From Lunularia cruciata (taxonomy: Eukaryota > Streptophyta > Marchantiopsida > Lunulariales > Lunulariaceae): a stretch of DNA of 64,000 bases. The translations under genes and the position numbers were made by a program. The notes beneath the pieces were generated by a model that had not been told where the DNA came from, ran no database searches, and saw nothing but the letters and a program-made list of their open reading frames with translations. Shown here one piece after another: positions 11,353-22,800 of this stretch (within the stretch, counting starts at the first letter, position 1; every line of letters starts with the position of its first letter). The stretch spans positions 8,618,001-8,682,000 of the forward strand of contig OX419757.1 of NCBI GenBank assembly GCA_948567375.1, in the 5' to 3' direction.

Positions 11353-11950
11353 TGTCATGATAAAGAAGCACTTCTTGAGGTATATTGATAGTCTAAAGGT
11401 ACTACATCTTTTTGAATGTTTGGTGGAGAAATGAGAGATGATTCCTTATTCTTCCAAAAACATAGAAGTTGCTGATAATGATGGTTAGAAATTTCTGTAT
11501 GTAGTCCTTGAAGTTGATAGTCATCATTTACTAGTCATAGGCACATTGCATGGCGCAAATGGCATCTAGTTGTAAGTGTATGTTCCCCTATTAATGATGA
11601 AGGTATTCTTATCCCTACCTTCTTCTTGAATGGAGACCTGATTATATCTTGAGAAGCCATCTAGGCAACTATAGCATTTATGCCCTACAACTTGGTCTAA
11701 GATAGCAGCAAAGAAAGGTAAAGGGTGGTGATCTTTCTTTGTGGCTACAGTCAGCTTTCAAAATTCTCACACACTCTAATGTTTCATGTCTTCTTCTTGG
11801 GTACTACTACAACTGGAGATACCCATTCACTATTTAGCACTAGAAAGATGATGCCAATGGTGAGATATTTATCAATTTCTTTGTTATAGAGCATAGAGTC
11901 TTGGAGATTTAACCAATATTTATGTTGTCAGACACAGACCAATCCTTCTT
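11353..11950 (-). pseudogene. RT fragment of element B2
   Basis: The minus-strand sequence from 11540 to 11880 parallels the N-terminal RT region of B1 at 4990-5160 (blocks around the conserved HHPLPF and the preceding KKK segment). It is full of stops and ends at 11353, where LTR-B sequence begins. The rest of B2 pol (RT palm, RNase H, integrase) is not in the window. Confidence 0.55.
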
Positions 11951-12640
11951 CTAGGTCAATATGCTGTTCCACAAATTGTCTAGGTATCCCAAGCATTTGC
12001 TTGATCTTCCATGCAAAGATGTCATGATATTCCCATAAGAGGCAAGCATAGTCCACCAATTCTTCTTTGGACACGAACTTGGAATTTTGAGTGATTTCAC
12101 TTCCATGATGTGCACATCTTGGCAATCATTCAGGTTGATGATACCTTCAATGTGACTAATGAGACTGATTCCCAAGAGTGCAAAATTTTCCTCTCCAACC
12201 TCAAGATGATCATCCTCTTTGGCCTCAAGTTCAACTCTGTAACACTCTAAGTAGTTCCTTTCATCTTTAATTGACAAGCCTTTGGCTTCCTCTAAGGTTC
12301 CTTCCATGTACTTTTCATTTGAAGATAAGGTTTATCCCAGACAAGGAACTTTCTTCCAACACACCATCACAGATTTTGCTTTTGTGGAGTTCCAAAAAAT
12401 ATAACTTGTGTTGGTAACACTCACCCTTTACTTTTGCTCCATACAACCAAGGTTTTCCTATCAACATAGGGTATCCTATCTTGCTTACAAGACAAAGAAC
12501 AATATAATTCAGTCTAAACATTATCCCACCTATGATAGTAGGAATAATGGACAACATTCCAAAGGTCTTTTTTAGGTTTGATCCACAAACCAGAGAATAC
12601 ATGGTGTTGGTTCAAAGGTTTCATATCCTAGCTTGAGTGC
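11951..12640 (-). pseudogene. Protease and linker of element B2
   Basis: The minus-strand frames 12315-12602 and 11951-12307 carry MLSIIPTIIGGIMFRLNYIV and YPMLIGKPWLYGAKV, then NYLECYRVELEAKEDD and IEGIINLNDCQDV. This is the same order as in B1 at 5244-5885, so the domain is retropepsin-like. The DNA has diverged strongly from B1, so these are two subfamilies and not a recent duplication. Frameshifts separate the parts. Confidence 0.6.
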
Positions 12641-13866
12641 AGTTTCTTTGGTCATGACATCTAGTGCTAAGCAAAAATCAATGGGTATTGGTTGAATAAT
12701 ACACCCATTGATCTCAATTTCTACTTCAAGGGATCCAAAGTCTTTTAACTCTATTTGGTAGATTGTGGAGAGATCTGATCACTTGCTTGATCACTAAACT
12801 TGATCTGATCCTTGCTTGTACTCATCAAACTGAAAGAGTCAGCTGCTTCATGTACAACTTATTGTTAGAGAGCAGTGGTTGGTGCAATCCATAGGAGAGT
12901 AATCAAATTAGGTGATGTTTCTTTGGATGCTCCAGTTGTGTGTAGACCATATGACTTGGACAGCTCTGATATCTTAGGTGTGGTAGGGCAGATTTCTCAT
13001 ATAGACTCTATTGGGACTTAGCCCCATTTTACCTTATTTGTCTCTCCCTTGTATGGCTTGATGGGGTCTTCACATCCTCTCTTTTTTCTACACAGTTGCC
13101 TTCTTTACTTATTATCTTCCTAAAATTGTCTAAATATAACATATACTTTAGAAGATCCCAAATCAGCAAGGATATCATACTATGATACTCCAAGAAGAGA
13201 ACTAGCTCTTCTCCTCTTGTTTATTTCTTGGTTCACCCCTTGGAGTCGGAGTGATTGGTATGAAGGTTTTGGGACAAAGATGCTTGGCCTCAAGTGTTTT
13301 TGTCTTCAAAATCTTTGTGGTCAACCCATTGGCCTCATGTTTTTATTGCGGCAGGTCGTTTGGTTGATCAAGCATATTAGTCAAAAGTTTCAAGCAATTT
13401 CTTGTCCTTCCTTCTAGATCTTCCGTAGTTCTTCCTCCAAAAACTTTTAGACTTCCTTCTAAATATTTGCAGGATAGGACAAGCGACCAATAGTATGGTT
13501 AGGCTCAGTAGGGATGAATGTTTCTTGGGAAGAGGACTTTGTCATGTATTTGGACTTCTCCCACTCAGCCTCATCCTTAACCTTGGTTAGCAGCCTTGCT
13601 TCCTTGCCGGAGAGGATCTTTGTGAGTTGTGCTTGATCCTTCTCCTTGCCTATCAATGCCTCTAAGGTATTAGAGTTGAAGGTGTGACAAGGCACTTGAT
13701 TGGTTGAATGCATTGGTACTTGGTTTACCTCCAAATAATGCCATCCTTCCTTGTTTGATAACACTGGGTCATCTAACTTCTCTTCTTCTAAGCTCATGTA
13801 GTGAACATCTATATTCCCTTTAGCAGGGAGAGAGTGAAAAACATACCTCATAGGTGGTCTCAAAAT
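12641..13866 (-). pseudogene. gag-protease linker of element B2
   Basis: 13459-13863 is open (134 codons) with LPAKGNIDVHYMSLEEEKLDD, related to the B1 gag-protease linker at 6574-6756 (LQAKGDTNANCITLEEE). Further left the frame is decayed up to the protease. On the right the sequence is cut by LTR-C at about 13871; the gag continues at 17969 and 18943. Confidence 0.55.
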
Positions 13867-14206
13867 TATGAGCCAGCCTAGCTCTCACTCAATAAAAACC
13901 CTTGATGGCTTTTAAGGTAGTGCACCACGGACTTAGAAGGCAAAGAATCCCAACTCCATCACACTCCTCCAAGGGTAGAATTCCATGTCACCTCCAAGAT
14001 GCAAGAAATTGCTTACTAGAGAACTCAATGAGATAGAAATAGTTGCAAATGAAAGGATGTTGAGTACATCCTCACCCCTACCTTATATACTTGTGAAAAA
14101 TTTACACACCAAAATTACTAATTATTGGAGTAACTCAAGCACGCTAAAAGTCAAATAAAGTCTAAAATTCTAAAAAATATCCAAGCAGATGGGACAAATC
14201 CCATAA

Positions 14207-14211
14207 GTAGG
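14207..14211. repeat. Target-site duplication GTAGG (left)
   Basis: GTAGG here and at 17613-17617 bracket the solo LTR-B exactly. A 5-bp duplication is usual for Ty3/gypsy integrases. Confidence 0.75.
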
Positions 14212-14903
14212 TGTGACAACCTGGCAAATACCACTTTTGTGGTAATCAGTAAGTAAAGTTTGTTCCCGTAGAGATACAAGTCAGAATTGGTCAAACACAA
14301 AGTCAAACAAAAACAATGTAGTTCTTCTCAGTTGCATCTTTAATCTCTCAAGTAGCATCTACACCCAAAAGAGAGTAACAAGCACTGATCAAAGTCTCAT
14401 CACAACAATTTTTCACTCACTAATAACAATTTTTCACTCACTAATCACAATACTTCAAATATGTCCAAAAAAATCTTGTTTGTTATAATTCAATCCATCC
14501 CAAAAATGGCTACTTCATTGCAAAATAACTTTGCCTAAGAATTGTGTTTCACCCCTCCATTGAAGGTACAATTTCCTCGATCAAAATTGCTTCACATCAA
14601 CCTAGTGTTGCACTCACAAATGCAAACTACTACCAACACTACAATTCCTCTGAGATATGTCAAGGCATTGCTCCGATTGCACTTTACTTAGGATAAAACA
14701 CACAACATGAAGATAAAGGCTATGAAATCCAACATCCAACAAACGCACTGACTTGCACTTCAAATTTCTCTCATCACTCACAAATATAAACACTGAATTG
14801 ATACTTGGAATTAAGCTCAAGCAACGAGCACTACCTCACAACACTTTGCTTTATCTATTCTTAGGAATAATAAACACTGAACAACATTTTACTATGAAGG
14901 CTT

Positions 14904-14913
14904 CCTTTAAATA
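14904..14913 (-). promoter_or_regulatory. TATA-like box of LTR-B copy 2
   Basis: TATTTAAAGG on the minus strand, 118 bp downstream of the ORF stop at 15031, matches the boxes in the other two LTR-B copies. Confidence 0.55.
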
Positions 14914-15030
14914 GGTTGACCTCGTGACAATTATCTAACTTCCTAAACTATTTCCTAATAACTTTACCAACCTACAGATCCAAAATGACAATGCATCTCT
15001 TCATATCTACTCCTTATTTCAAAATTGATC

Positions 15031-17400
15031 CTAATTTGATCCAATGTCTACCTCGACTTTGGCTTCTAAACCCAAAGTAACTTCTTGCACTTCTCTATCT
15101 TTGGGTTTATCTATTATCATTAAATCTTCCACAACTTCACTCCAAACTACCATTGAGGTCATGAATACACTATCTACATCATTATCTGCTGACCCATTCT
15201 TTTCTATTGTCTTAGGTAACTCACTTGAAGACACTTGTATTCCTACTTCTCTTACTTTGGACTTCATCTCTAACTTCATGGTACTACAAAGTCTCTCTAA
15301 TTCCAAATGTACTAAGTCCAACCTGAGACACACATTGTCTCCTACTTCTAATATCTTTCTATCTGCTTGATCTCTCAAGCAAATCAACAACTTGTTCAAT
15401 TCAATGTCTTTTGCTTTCTTCCTTCTTGTTTCCTGCACTAACAACTTCAATTCATGCAGTCTTGCTTCCTCAAACTGAACTTCAGACATCGTCCCAAGCA
15501 TTGCCTTCACTCTTACATTGACTTCTTTGATTGCCTCTCATTTTGGCATCTGTAGCTTCTCTTTCTCTACTAATAACTCCTCATAATACATCTTCACCTC
15601 ATCTTCCAACTCGGCCTTCAACGCTTCTTTCTCCTTCACACTTTGCCGGAGCTATTCTCCCATTCCTCTAATTAACCCGTGCAATTTCTCTTCTTCTCTA
15701 TCTTGCGTGGCCAACTCATGTTGCCAAGCCCAATCTTTCTTTGCTGCACTTGCCTTCAAACTCTCCAACTCTTGTCCCATGACAACAGCCATGGCCTTGA
15801 AATGTATAACTTCTACTCGCATATCACGCACTTTTGCCTGCAAGGCTTCAGTCTTCACCAACTGCTCCTTCTAATCTTCTTCTTGCTTTGCCATGGCTTT
15901 GCTTCTCTTCACAAAGTTTTTTGTTAGACTCATAATTTCCTTCCTCCTTATCTCTACTTCCGTCCAAAGCTCTACTAATTCACGCTCTCCCCGACTCAAC
16001 TTTCTTCCCAATTCCAATTTTTCATCACTCATATACTACACTACTACTAATTCATCTTTCACTCCTGAGTGATCTCTCTTCAATTCTTCTCTCCTCTTTT
16101 GCAACTATAACATCAAGGGATAAACTACCCACAATAAGTACTCTACCCCATCAAAGACTCGTAAGCTCTCAGATTGCTTTGGCTCTTTGCTTCTTACTTC
16201 TTCTACTGGAGCTTTACCCCAAAGTCTTAATCTTCTAACTCTTAGAGGTACTTCATCTGAACTTTCTCCCTCTTCTACTACCGGACTTACATTGCTCTCT
16301 TTTGCCTCCACATTAGTAATCCTCCTTCTCCCTCTTCTATCCCTCTAAACTTCTGCTTTTGGTTAGCCCCCAGACTTTCTTCTATCTCCGTGGTGGGTAA
16401 TTTGTGACACAAGTTTCCTCCTCCTTCCATTAGATCAATTGCCGCATGGAACTCCTATTCTTCTTTATCAACATCTTCTCCTTGTTGCTAAACTTCCACC
16501 TCCCCTTTGCTTACACTGCTTGACTCTTCACTTTGTAGCGTCAACTCCGGTTCTCTTCTTCTTCCAAGTATTTTGTTTTGTACTTGGCTTTGCCTCCCAA
16601 CTCTTCTACTCCCGATGACTCATCGAGCAATATGACTCCTACCTTGGGTTCACCTTCCTCACCTTCTTGAGCTTAATTGGCGACAAACTCTCTTCCAAAT
16701 GACTTTACTTCCTCATCTTTGGGATGGTCACTGCTACTCTTAGATACTGCCTTGTGTGCACATAGTGCTCATTACTACTTTGGATCTGTTGGATATACTA
16801 CTATTCCTTATCATTTGTAGTCTTTTGTAAGTTTGGATGAAAATGCGACACCACCTTTCTTTGCTCAGACTCCTTCATCAAATTCAATCCAAAGTTGAAA
16901 TGGGCAGCAAATAGCACCAAATAGTGCAACTCATCTTACTTTCTCCAACACCACACCATCTGCCATGTTCTTTGATGCAAGCACTTTGCCCAATTTACTG
17001 GTGTGCTTGCAAACATCTGGTGGAAGAAGACCGCCTGATGCTTCTTTACATAAGTCGTGCGATTGGGCTTGAAGAGTGCCATCATTGCCCCCCCCCCCCC
17101 CCCCCCCCCCCCAATCAGTGCCAACCATGCTTTGCTTAGCTGGGTCCTGATAGGTATCCACCTTGTATCCATTCTTTGTTCAAGGCACCATAAAAGAATT
17201 GCAAATTTCATCCATCTCCTCCGTAGACTCTCCTTTCCTGAGAAATGTTGCCCTAGTTTCCTCACCGGCTTCTCTTCCCAACACCAACCTCCAATCCAAC
17301 TCTGTCCATCAAGCTGGATTGCCTCTCTTGAAATGTATAACTTTCTTGACTGACCTATCCAAATGGAAGTTGTTACGCCATCTTTGCATGGGGTTGTTCA
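15031..17400 (-). pseudogene. Coiled-coil ORF inside LTR-B, copy 2
   Basis: Minus-strand segments 16936-17265, 16105-16311, 15652-15861 and 15031-15510 form one decayed reading region of up to about 790 codons. The C-terminal 159-codon segment is best kept: EEARLHELKLLVQETRRKKA, ILEVGDNVCLRLDLV and the end EVDIGSN. In the 14 codons for EARLHELKLLVQET this copy and the copy at 9936-9977 differ at six bases, all silent, a hint of selection on the protein. The N-terminal part is broken by a 25-base G run (coding strand), read as poly-Gly. The function is unknown; a coiled-coil structural or RNA-binding role is only a guess. Confidence 0.6.
17088..17112. repeat. Homopolymer run of 25 C
   Basis: An uninterrupted C25 run lies in the middle of LTR-B. 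On the minus strand it would code for poly-Gly and could form a G-quadruplex. The length may be an assembly or sequencing artefact and probably breaks the reading frame. Confidence 0.85.
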
Positions 17401-17968
17401 CCCTAAGATGAAGTTCCCTTTCTTTGGGTTTCTCTTGACCGGGTCCAATCCGAGCACTTTGTTTTTGACTCAGAGTCATGTTACTTTGGGTTTCAACTCA
17501 AAGACACAATTCTTCTCCTTCTAATGCCATTTGGGTTCAATACTACTTTGTCTATACACTTCTTCTTCAAAATTGCACAGAAACTAAAAAAACAAAAAAT
17601 GTGGGTACCATAGTAGGTAGTTTCATCCTCACTTACCAACTAATTCAAGCATTCCTTCACATGGGCTATCCTTGGACTTGAGAAAAATCAATACCAACAA
17701 AGCTTGTGGGCCAAGAATTCTCAACTCTTTCCTCAAAGTCAAATAACTAGGAATAATACCAAGTCAATACAATAGAAGACAAAATAGTGATGCTCACTCT
17801 TTTCTCCTCCTCTAGCATTGGGTCACCTTTATCTTAGCTAGGACTAATTCTAGCTAATCATGACAAATGTAAAAGCTCAGTAAACTCCATATTGATAATA
17901 TTTCTCCACTATTTGCAATACCAAACTTAATATCCTTATAGAGCATACATGCATTTACATGTGTTATA

Positions 17969-18224
17969 GAACAAGGAGGGTGAAGACAAGTGGACTAGAC
18001 ATGGTCTGGAGCTCAACAATTACCATATAGCACATTGTAGGGAAGTGGTCTTCTTGGGTCAGGGCCGCTTGATGCATAATGGCAAACTACTCCATAACTG
18101 TAATATATATTTTGCATAACATGTTGCTTGGGAGGCATAGCCCTTCTTGGTGGTTCATTAAGACCTTGCTCTAGGAGTATGTACAAGGTCATAACCATTG
18201 GGGTTGGTTGGAGTAAGGCAAGAA
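17969..18224 (-). pseudogene. gag zinc-knuckle fragment of element B2
   Basis: The sequence is related to the B1 gag segment around 6900-7060 (from the ACAATTGTAGCAAG block to the GGTCCATACC block). It lies between two LTR-C copies of opposite orientation. The gag resumes on the right at 18943. No open frame survives. Confidence 0.5.
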
Positions 18225-18942
18225 GTACGTCCTATAATACCCATTGGTGCATATATGCTCTATAGAGATATAAAGTTTGGTATTGCAAGTAATGGAGAAA
18301 TATTATCTGTGTACAGTTTAGCTAAGATTCTAAATCAGTCATGCTTAGCTAGAGTCAGTCTAGCCAATATAAAGGTGATCCCATTCAAAAGGAAGCAAAA
18401 AGAGTGAACATCACTATTTTGTTTTCTAGTGTATTGACTTGGTATTATTCTTAGTTATTTGACTTTGAGGAAAGAGTTGAGAACTCTTGGGCCCACAAGC
18501 TTTGTTGGTGTGGATTTTTCTATAGTCCAAAGATAGCCCATGTGAAGAAATCCTTGATGTAGTTGGTAGGTGAGAATAAGTCTACCTACTTATGTGATTA
18601 TTCTAATGTGCTTGGATATTCCTTTAGACTTTTTGACTTTTAGCCTAGTAACTTGAGTTACTTTGATAATTAGTAAATTTGGTTAGTAATTTGGTTGATA
18701 ATTAGTAAATTAGTAACTTTTTTATAAATATATAAGGGGTGAGGAGTTACTCATCATCCTTTCATTTGCAACTATATCTCTCTCATTGAGTTCTCTAGTG
18801 AGAAATGTTTTGAGCCTTGGAGGTGCCTTAGAGTTCTAACCTTGGAGGAGTGTGATGGAGTTGGGGGTTCCTTGCCTTTTTAGTCCATGCTACCTTAATA
18901 GCCATCAAAGGTTCTTATTGAGTGAGAGACAGGCCAGCTCAT
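18225..18942 (+). mobile_element. Solo LTR-C, plus orientation
   Basis: Starts TATAATACCCATTGG (the TG start mutated to TA) and ends CAGGCCAGCTCA. The body matches 49164-49863 throughout (ATTGACTTGGTATTATTC, GAACTCTTGGGCCC, GCAACTATATCTCTC). With the inverted copy at 17618-17968 it makes a large inverted repeat around 256 bp of gag. It carries a duplicated AATTAGTAAATT stretch near 18670-18710. The target duplication is not clear. Confidence 0.75.
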
Positions 18943-19384
18943 AGTGCTGAATTGCAAAGATGTGGTCACCCTCCTCCACATAGTATTTGGGGTTCTCCTA
19001 CTCCTGCACCCATTCCATTTGATGTATAGAAGAAGATGGTTGGTTAGAAAAACCTTCAATCTTGGCATGACATGACTTCTTGCAAGTAGTACACCATATG
19101 TTGGATCGGGTGTACAAGGAAGTTTCCTTCTCTCCTTGGCACTCACCATCTCTACTTTGAAGTCTGCAAACTCTTTGACAAGTTCTTCTAACTTTGATCC
19201 CATGCAAGAAGGTGATTTTGGCAAGGGATCTCCCCTTGGCTTACAAGTACATCATTGTTCTTGCTTTTGTTCCTTTTCATCTTCCAAGGAGGACACCAAA
19301 GATTTGTTTGTGCTAGTTGACTTAAATGACAACAAAGATAGCCTTTGGCTTGATCTCTTTATTGGCCTTCTTCATGGTCACGTT
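18943..19384 (-). pseudogene. gag middle fragment of element B2
   Basis: On the minus strand: a Ser/Lys-rich linker, then KLEELVKEFADFKVEMVSAKE and a knuckle remnant with CTTCKKSCHAKIE. This parallels B1 gag LIIEFADFKIQMIGAKDQ and CITCGRSGHANTEC. The right end is cut by repeat E at 19385. The missing N-terminal half of the same gag resumes at 29712 with EKKLPKK, which is adjacent in the B1 alignment, so everything between is inserted DNA. Confidence 0.65.
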
Positions 19385-22140
19385 GTTGTGTTGTGGTTTG
19401 CATAGTCCTTGTGAGAGTAAACTGATGTGGTTTATCTCCATAAAGATGGAGTAGGTTGCATGCCGGATCCTATAGTTGAGCTATTGCCATGTGAGAAATC
19501 TATATATATGTATATGATTGGCCACATAGATTATAATCTTGTCCTCTTTGAGGGTTCTTATGTATACAGATGGTGGAAAGTTGGGTGGAAGATGTGTTTT
19601 AATTGAAGGAGTCTCAAGCAGGAGGAGGATGTTGAGAGTGAGAGTTGTAGCAAAGCATGGAGGCCAGGCATTAGATAGAGCAATTAATAAGTAGATATCC
19701 CATGCTCCCAATCTGCCACTCCTGAATCCATTACTCATCAGGCTTTAGATTCTACACCATGATGGCTTACAGGATTGGATGGTGGCACGTGTTGGGGCAG
19801 TATTCACAAAGTCGATGATAGAAAACCCAGATCATATGGTGCTTACTTACAAGCAAGTATGGGACTGGACAATCTATGTGCTCTTGTAATTGGAGAATGA
19901 CTCAAGTTTTCTCATGAGCTTCAAGATGGAGTTGTGGGGTACACTTGTCAAAAAGTGAAGAGGCTAAATGACAAAATTGCAAGAGATTGGATTCCATGAG
20001 AAAAGTTGGAAGTTTTTGACCATCAAAGGAGTTTGGGGAGGTCATTCAAAGAGACAAAACCACCTTTGGAGAGAGGAGCTGACAGGCTATAATTTGGAGA
20101 CTAGAATTGAGTGATTCAAGTCAATTCTCTAGGAGATATAATCAATTGAGTCAAGGGGAGTAAAATTCATACCTATGAGAATAAAATTGGTTATTCAGAG
20201 AGCTTCATGCAATATCTTCATGATCTATCAATTTGGTTAGTGAGTTTATAAAGTGCTTGTAATGATGAGCTCAAAAATTTATAGACTTTGATCAATATCA
20301 AGTCGTATCTGGCCAATTGAAGTTGAAGCTTTGTAAAGTGAGGACTTGGAGATGACATTCTGATCAGGTTTGAAGATTTGGTCACTCCTAAAGTTCTGGT
20401 CCAGATCACCTTGTGAAACTTTCTAGTATCTTCATGGCTAAGGTTTGCACTTCTATGCAAAGGTTTCATGTGAATTCCTCAAATAGACAATTTAGGGTCT
20501 TGGATAAAGCATACCTGGGTCTGTAGAACTCACAACTTAGCACAACTCAAGAATTGATCCATATCTAGGGTTTGGGGTTGGATTAGGGTACTAAAATTTA
20601 CAAATATTGAGAAAAGGTTACAAAAATCTACTATGAAAATTTTGGTTGACTTTGAGTCCATGGAGAGTGAGAGTTGATGCAATAAACTCTACTAAAAATA
20701 CTATCGGAAGCTTGAGAATGCATTTTATTTTTTATCATGATTGAATGTCTATTCTCATATTTTTGTGTCCATGACAGAGGATGTTAGCTTTCTGGAGTGT
20801 TTGTGAGGATAAGGTGCACCTCTAACCCAGAAATCTAGGGAAAATCACCCAGAAGCAAACTCTAAATTAGGGATTTCAAAATTAGGGTAAAAATTACAAA
20901 AAAATGGCCAAGTTTGAGAGCTTGTCATAGGTGCTGTAGTCATCAAATTTTCATTTATTTTGTATCATTGGAAAGCTTATCTCACTGGCTTTCCATTGAA
21001 TCCTTGAACATTGTAATACAAGTTACATAAAGTAAGTTATGTCCATCTGAGTTACATAGGATTTTCCTCGTCAAGAAGACATCGGATCACTCCACTTGGA
21101 GTACAAATTGGGTGAAGGCTTAAGTAGATATTGGAGGAAGCTTGGAGTACAGGTTGAAATTGGCTTGATGATAGATCAAAAGTCCTTTGAAGCTCAATTT
21201 TGACAAAAAGCACATAGAGTTACCGTTGGATTCTTGTGATTGGATCCTCTTTGTGCTTGCATGCCTATTTGTACATCCAGTTGGTTTGGATAGGTGTGCT
21301 ATGAGCCGGCCTGTCTCTCACTCAAGATGAACCTCTGATGGGTATTATGGTAGCACACCATGGAATAAGAAGGCAAGGAACCCCAACTCCATCATACTCC
21401 TCCAGGGCTAACACTCCAAGACTCAAGACATTGCTCACTAGAGAACTCAATGAGAGAGAGATAGTTGCAAATCAAAGGATAATGAGTATCTCCTCACCCC
21501 TTGTTTATATACTTGTGAAATAGTTATGTACCAAAGTTACTAATTACCGTAGTAACTCAAGTTACTAGACTAAAAGTCAAGTAAAGTCAAAAAGTATAAA
21601 GGAATATCCATTCACATGGGCATATTCCACTAGCATGTGATCCTATCTTGACCCAACCATTAAGTCAAGAATTCCTTCACATGGGCTATCCTTGGACTAT
21701 AAAAGAATCCAAAACAAAAAGGCTTGCGGGCCCAAGTGTTCTCAACTCTTTCCTCAAAGCCAAACACCTAAGAATAATACCAAGTCATCACACTAGAATC
21801 CAAAATAGTGGTGCTCATCTTTTCCACCTCCTCTAAAGTAAGGTCCCTTCTATCTTAGCTATGACTAACTCTAGCTAATCATGACTAATGTAGAACCATC
21901 CTTTATCTCTATATAAACAATATATCTCAAGTACTTGTAATACTAAGTTAAATATCACAATACCACACACATGCACAAATGGGTGTTACAATGCAGGTGC
22001 TACGCTTAGGTTTTTTCCTTCTAGGAGTGTTGTGTATTTCTCCTTGATAATGTTGGAAATGATGACTAGTAGACCAGGAGTACATGTTATGATGATAGAT
22101 TAAGTTGCCCGTTATCACTCTGCCCGATAGCAAGAATACC
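19385..22140 (+). repeat. Repeat E, left arm, interrupted by LTR-C
   Basis: Begins TGTTGTGTTGTGGTTTGC. It matches 56419-58284 in the same orientation and 25780-27830 in reverse complement, for example CTTCAAGATGGAGTTGTG, TTGTCAAAAAGTGAAGA and GAGCTTGATGATAGA-type blocks. No real ORF is seen. A similar end block (GGAAGTGATGACC) also occurs in the leader of element D near 48650, so repeat E may come from an LTR plus leader of a related retrotransposon. Confidence 0.75.
21300..21990 (-). mobile_element. Solo LTR-C (691 bp) inside repeat E
   Basis: Reverse orientation. The right end GGGTGTTACA is the complement of the TGTAACACCC start, and the left end TATGAGCCGGCC is the complement of the GGCCGGCTCACA end with one change. 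Flanks are GTGC (21296-21299) and ATGC (21991-21994), a 4-bp target duplication with one mismatch. The empty site is seen in the sister E copy at about 25890-25920. The LTR contains an ATTGAGTTCTC and TATA-type region as in the other copies. Confidence 0.8.
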
Positions 22141-22202
22141 AAAACCTATTGTGAAGGGTTCTACTGGTTGGGATCTATGCAAGCTCAAAATTTTAAGGAT
22201 AG

Positions 22203-22364
22203 GTTTACCTCCAACCTCTGATCTATAGGCTCCACAACTAGGCACCTGTGTTCCCAAAGAGAGAAAAGCAAAGTATGACAATTTTGTCATACTTTTCCTT
22301 TCTCTCTTTGGGAACACATAGAGTGCCTAGCTGTGGAGACTACAGATCAGAGGCTAGAGGTAAA
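22203..22364. repeat. Long hairpin, arms about 80 bp, almost no loop
   Basis: 22203-22281 pairs with 22284-22364. The centre is GTATGACAA-TT-TTGTCATAC, and outer blocks such as ACCTCTGATCT and TTCCCAAAGAGAGAAA have partners on the other arm. By eye nearly 90 percent of positions pair. It lies just inside the left E arm. It could be a foldback element or an RNA secondary structure in the leader. Confidence 0.75.
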
Positions 22365-22496
22365 GCCATAACTACTTGACTAAACATGCATTGTTGTTGA
22401 GGCAATAATCTATGTGTAGCATTGGTGCCATTTGGTGTGAGTTTTTTTCTTATGTTATTGTGAACTTGGCATTTTTTTATGATTTTGTGTGTTGAA

Positions 22497-22800
22497 AGTT
22501 ATTTATGTTACTATGCCTCAAGATTCATTTTATGTTACCTTGTCTCAAGAGTATATTTTTTGTGCTATGGTAAAGCCCAAAAGTTGTTGTAAGCTTGAGA
22601 TTTTTTTTATGCTACATAAGCTTGAAAGTTTTCTTTTGGGTGTTACATAAGCTTGGGAGTTATTTATGTTACTATACCTCGGAAGTAAAGTTTTGTGTTA
22701 CCTTACCTCGGGAATATTTCATGTTGTAGTAAGCCCAAAAGTTTGCTTGTGTTATTGCAAGCTAGAAGTATTTTATGTTATAGTGAGCTTGGGAGTTGGA
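22497..22800. repeat. Degenerate tandem repeat, period about 161 bp
   Basis: AGTTATTTATGTTACTAT occurs at 22497 and 22658, followed each time by TACCT/CTC-rich and AAGCCCAAAAGTT blocks. The T-rich sequence has shorter sub-repeats (ATGTTAC, AAGCTTG). No gene is seen. Confidence 0.6.

Larger units (their letters stand above)
14212..17612 (-). mobile_element. Complete solo LTR-B, 3401 bp, with target duplication
   Basis: Begins TGTGACAACC and ends GGTACCATA (the expected CA end mutated). It is flanked by the 5-bp duplication GTAGG at 14207-14211 and 17613-17617, inside LTR-C. Only one copy of the 14212-15030 terminal sequence is present, so the whole 3.4 kb is one LTR and not an element with two short LTRs. 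The minus-orientation start TATGGTACCCACATTTT matches the start of the copy at 27836. It contains the coiled-coil ORF in U3 and a conserved TATTTAAAGG box at 14904-14913. Confidence 0.8.
13871..17968 (-). mobile_element. Solo LTR-C, inverted, split by a solo LTR-B
   Basis: 13871-14211 and 17618-17968 together match one LTR-C (about 690 bp, compare 49164-49863) in reverse orientation. The reverse complement ends at the GGCTCA-type terminus on the left and starts with a mutated TATAACAC on the right. The interruption at 14212-17612 is LTR-B with its target duplication. No 4-bp duplication is obvious around this LTR-C, probably through decay. Confidence 0.7.

Noticed and set aside
16931-17161. 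Poly-Gly and poly-Pro frames on both strands
   Set aside because: They are produced by the C25 run. Only the minus-strand frame continuing the LTR-B ORF is plausible, and that is broken here.
22422-22445. tRNA-Asp-like primer site after the left E arm (TTGGTGCCATTTGGTGTG)
   Set aside because: Only about 11 of 18 positions agree, and the equivalent place next to the right arm has nothing similar. Too weak to call.
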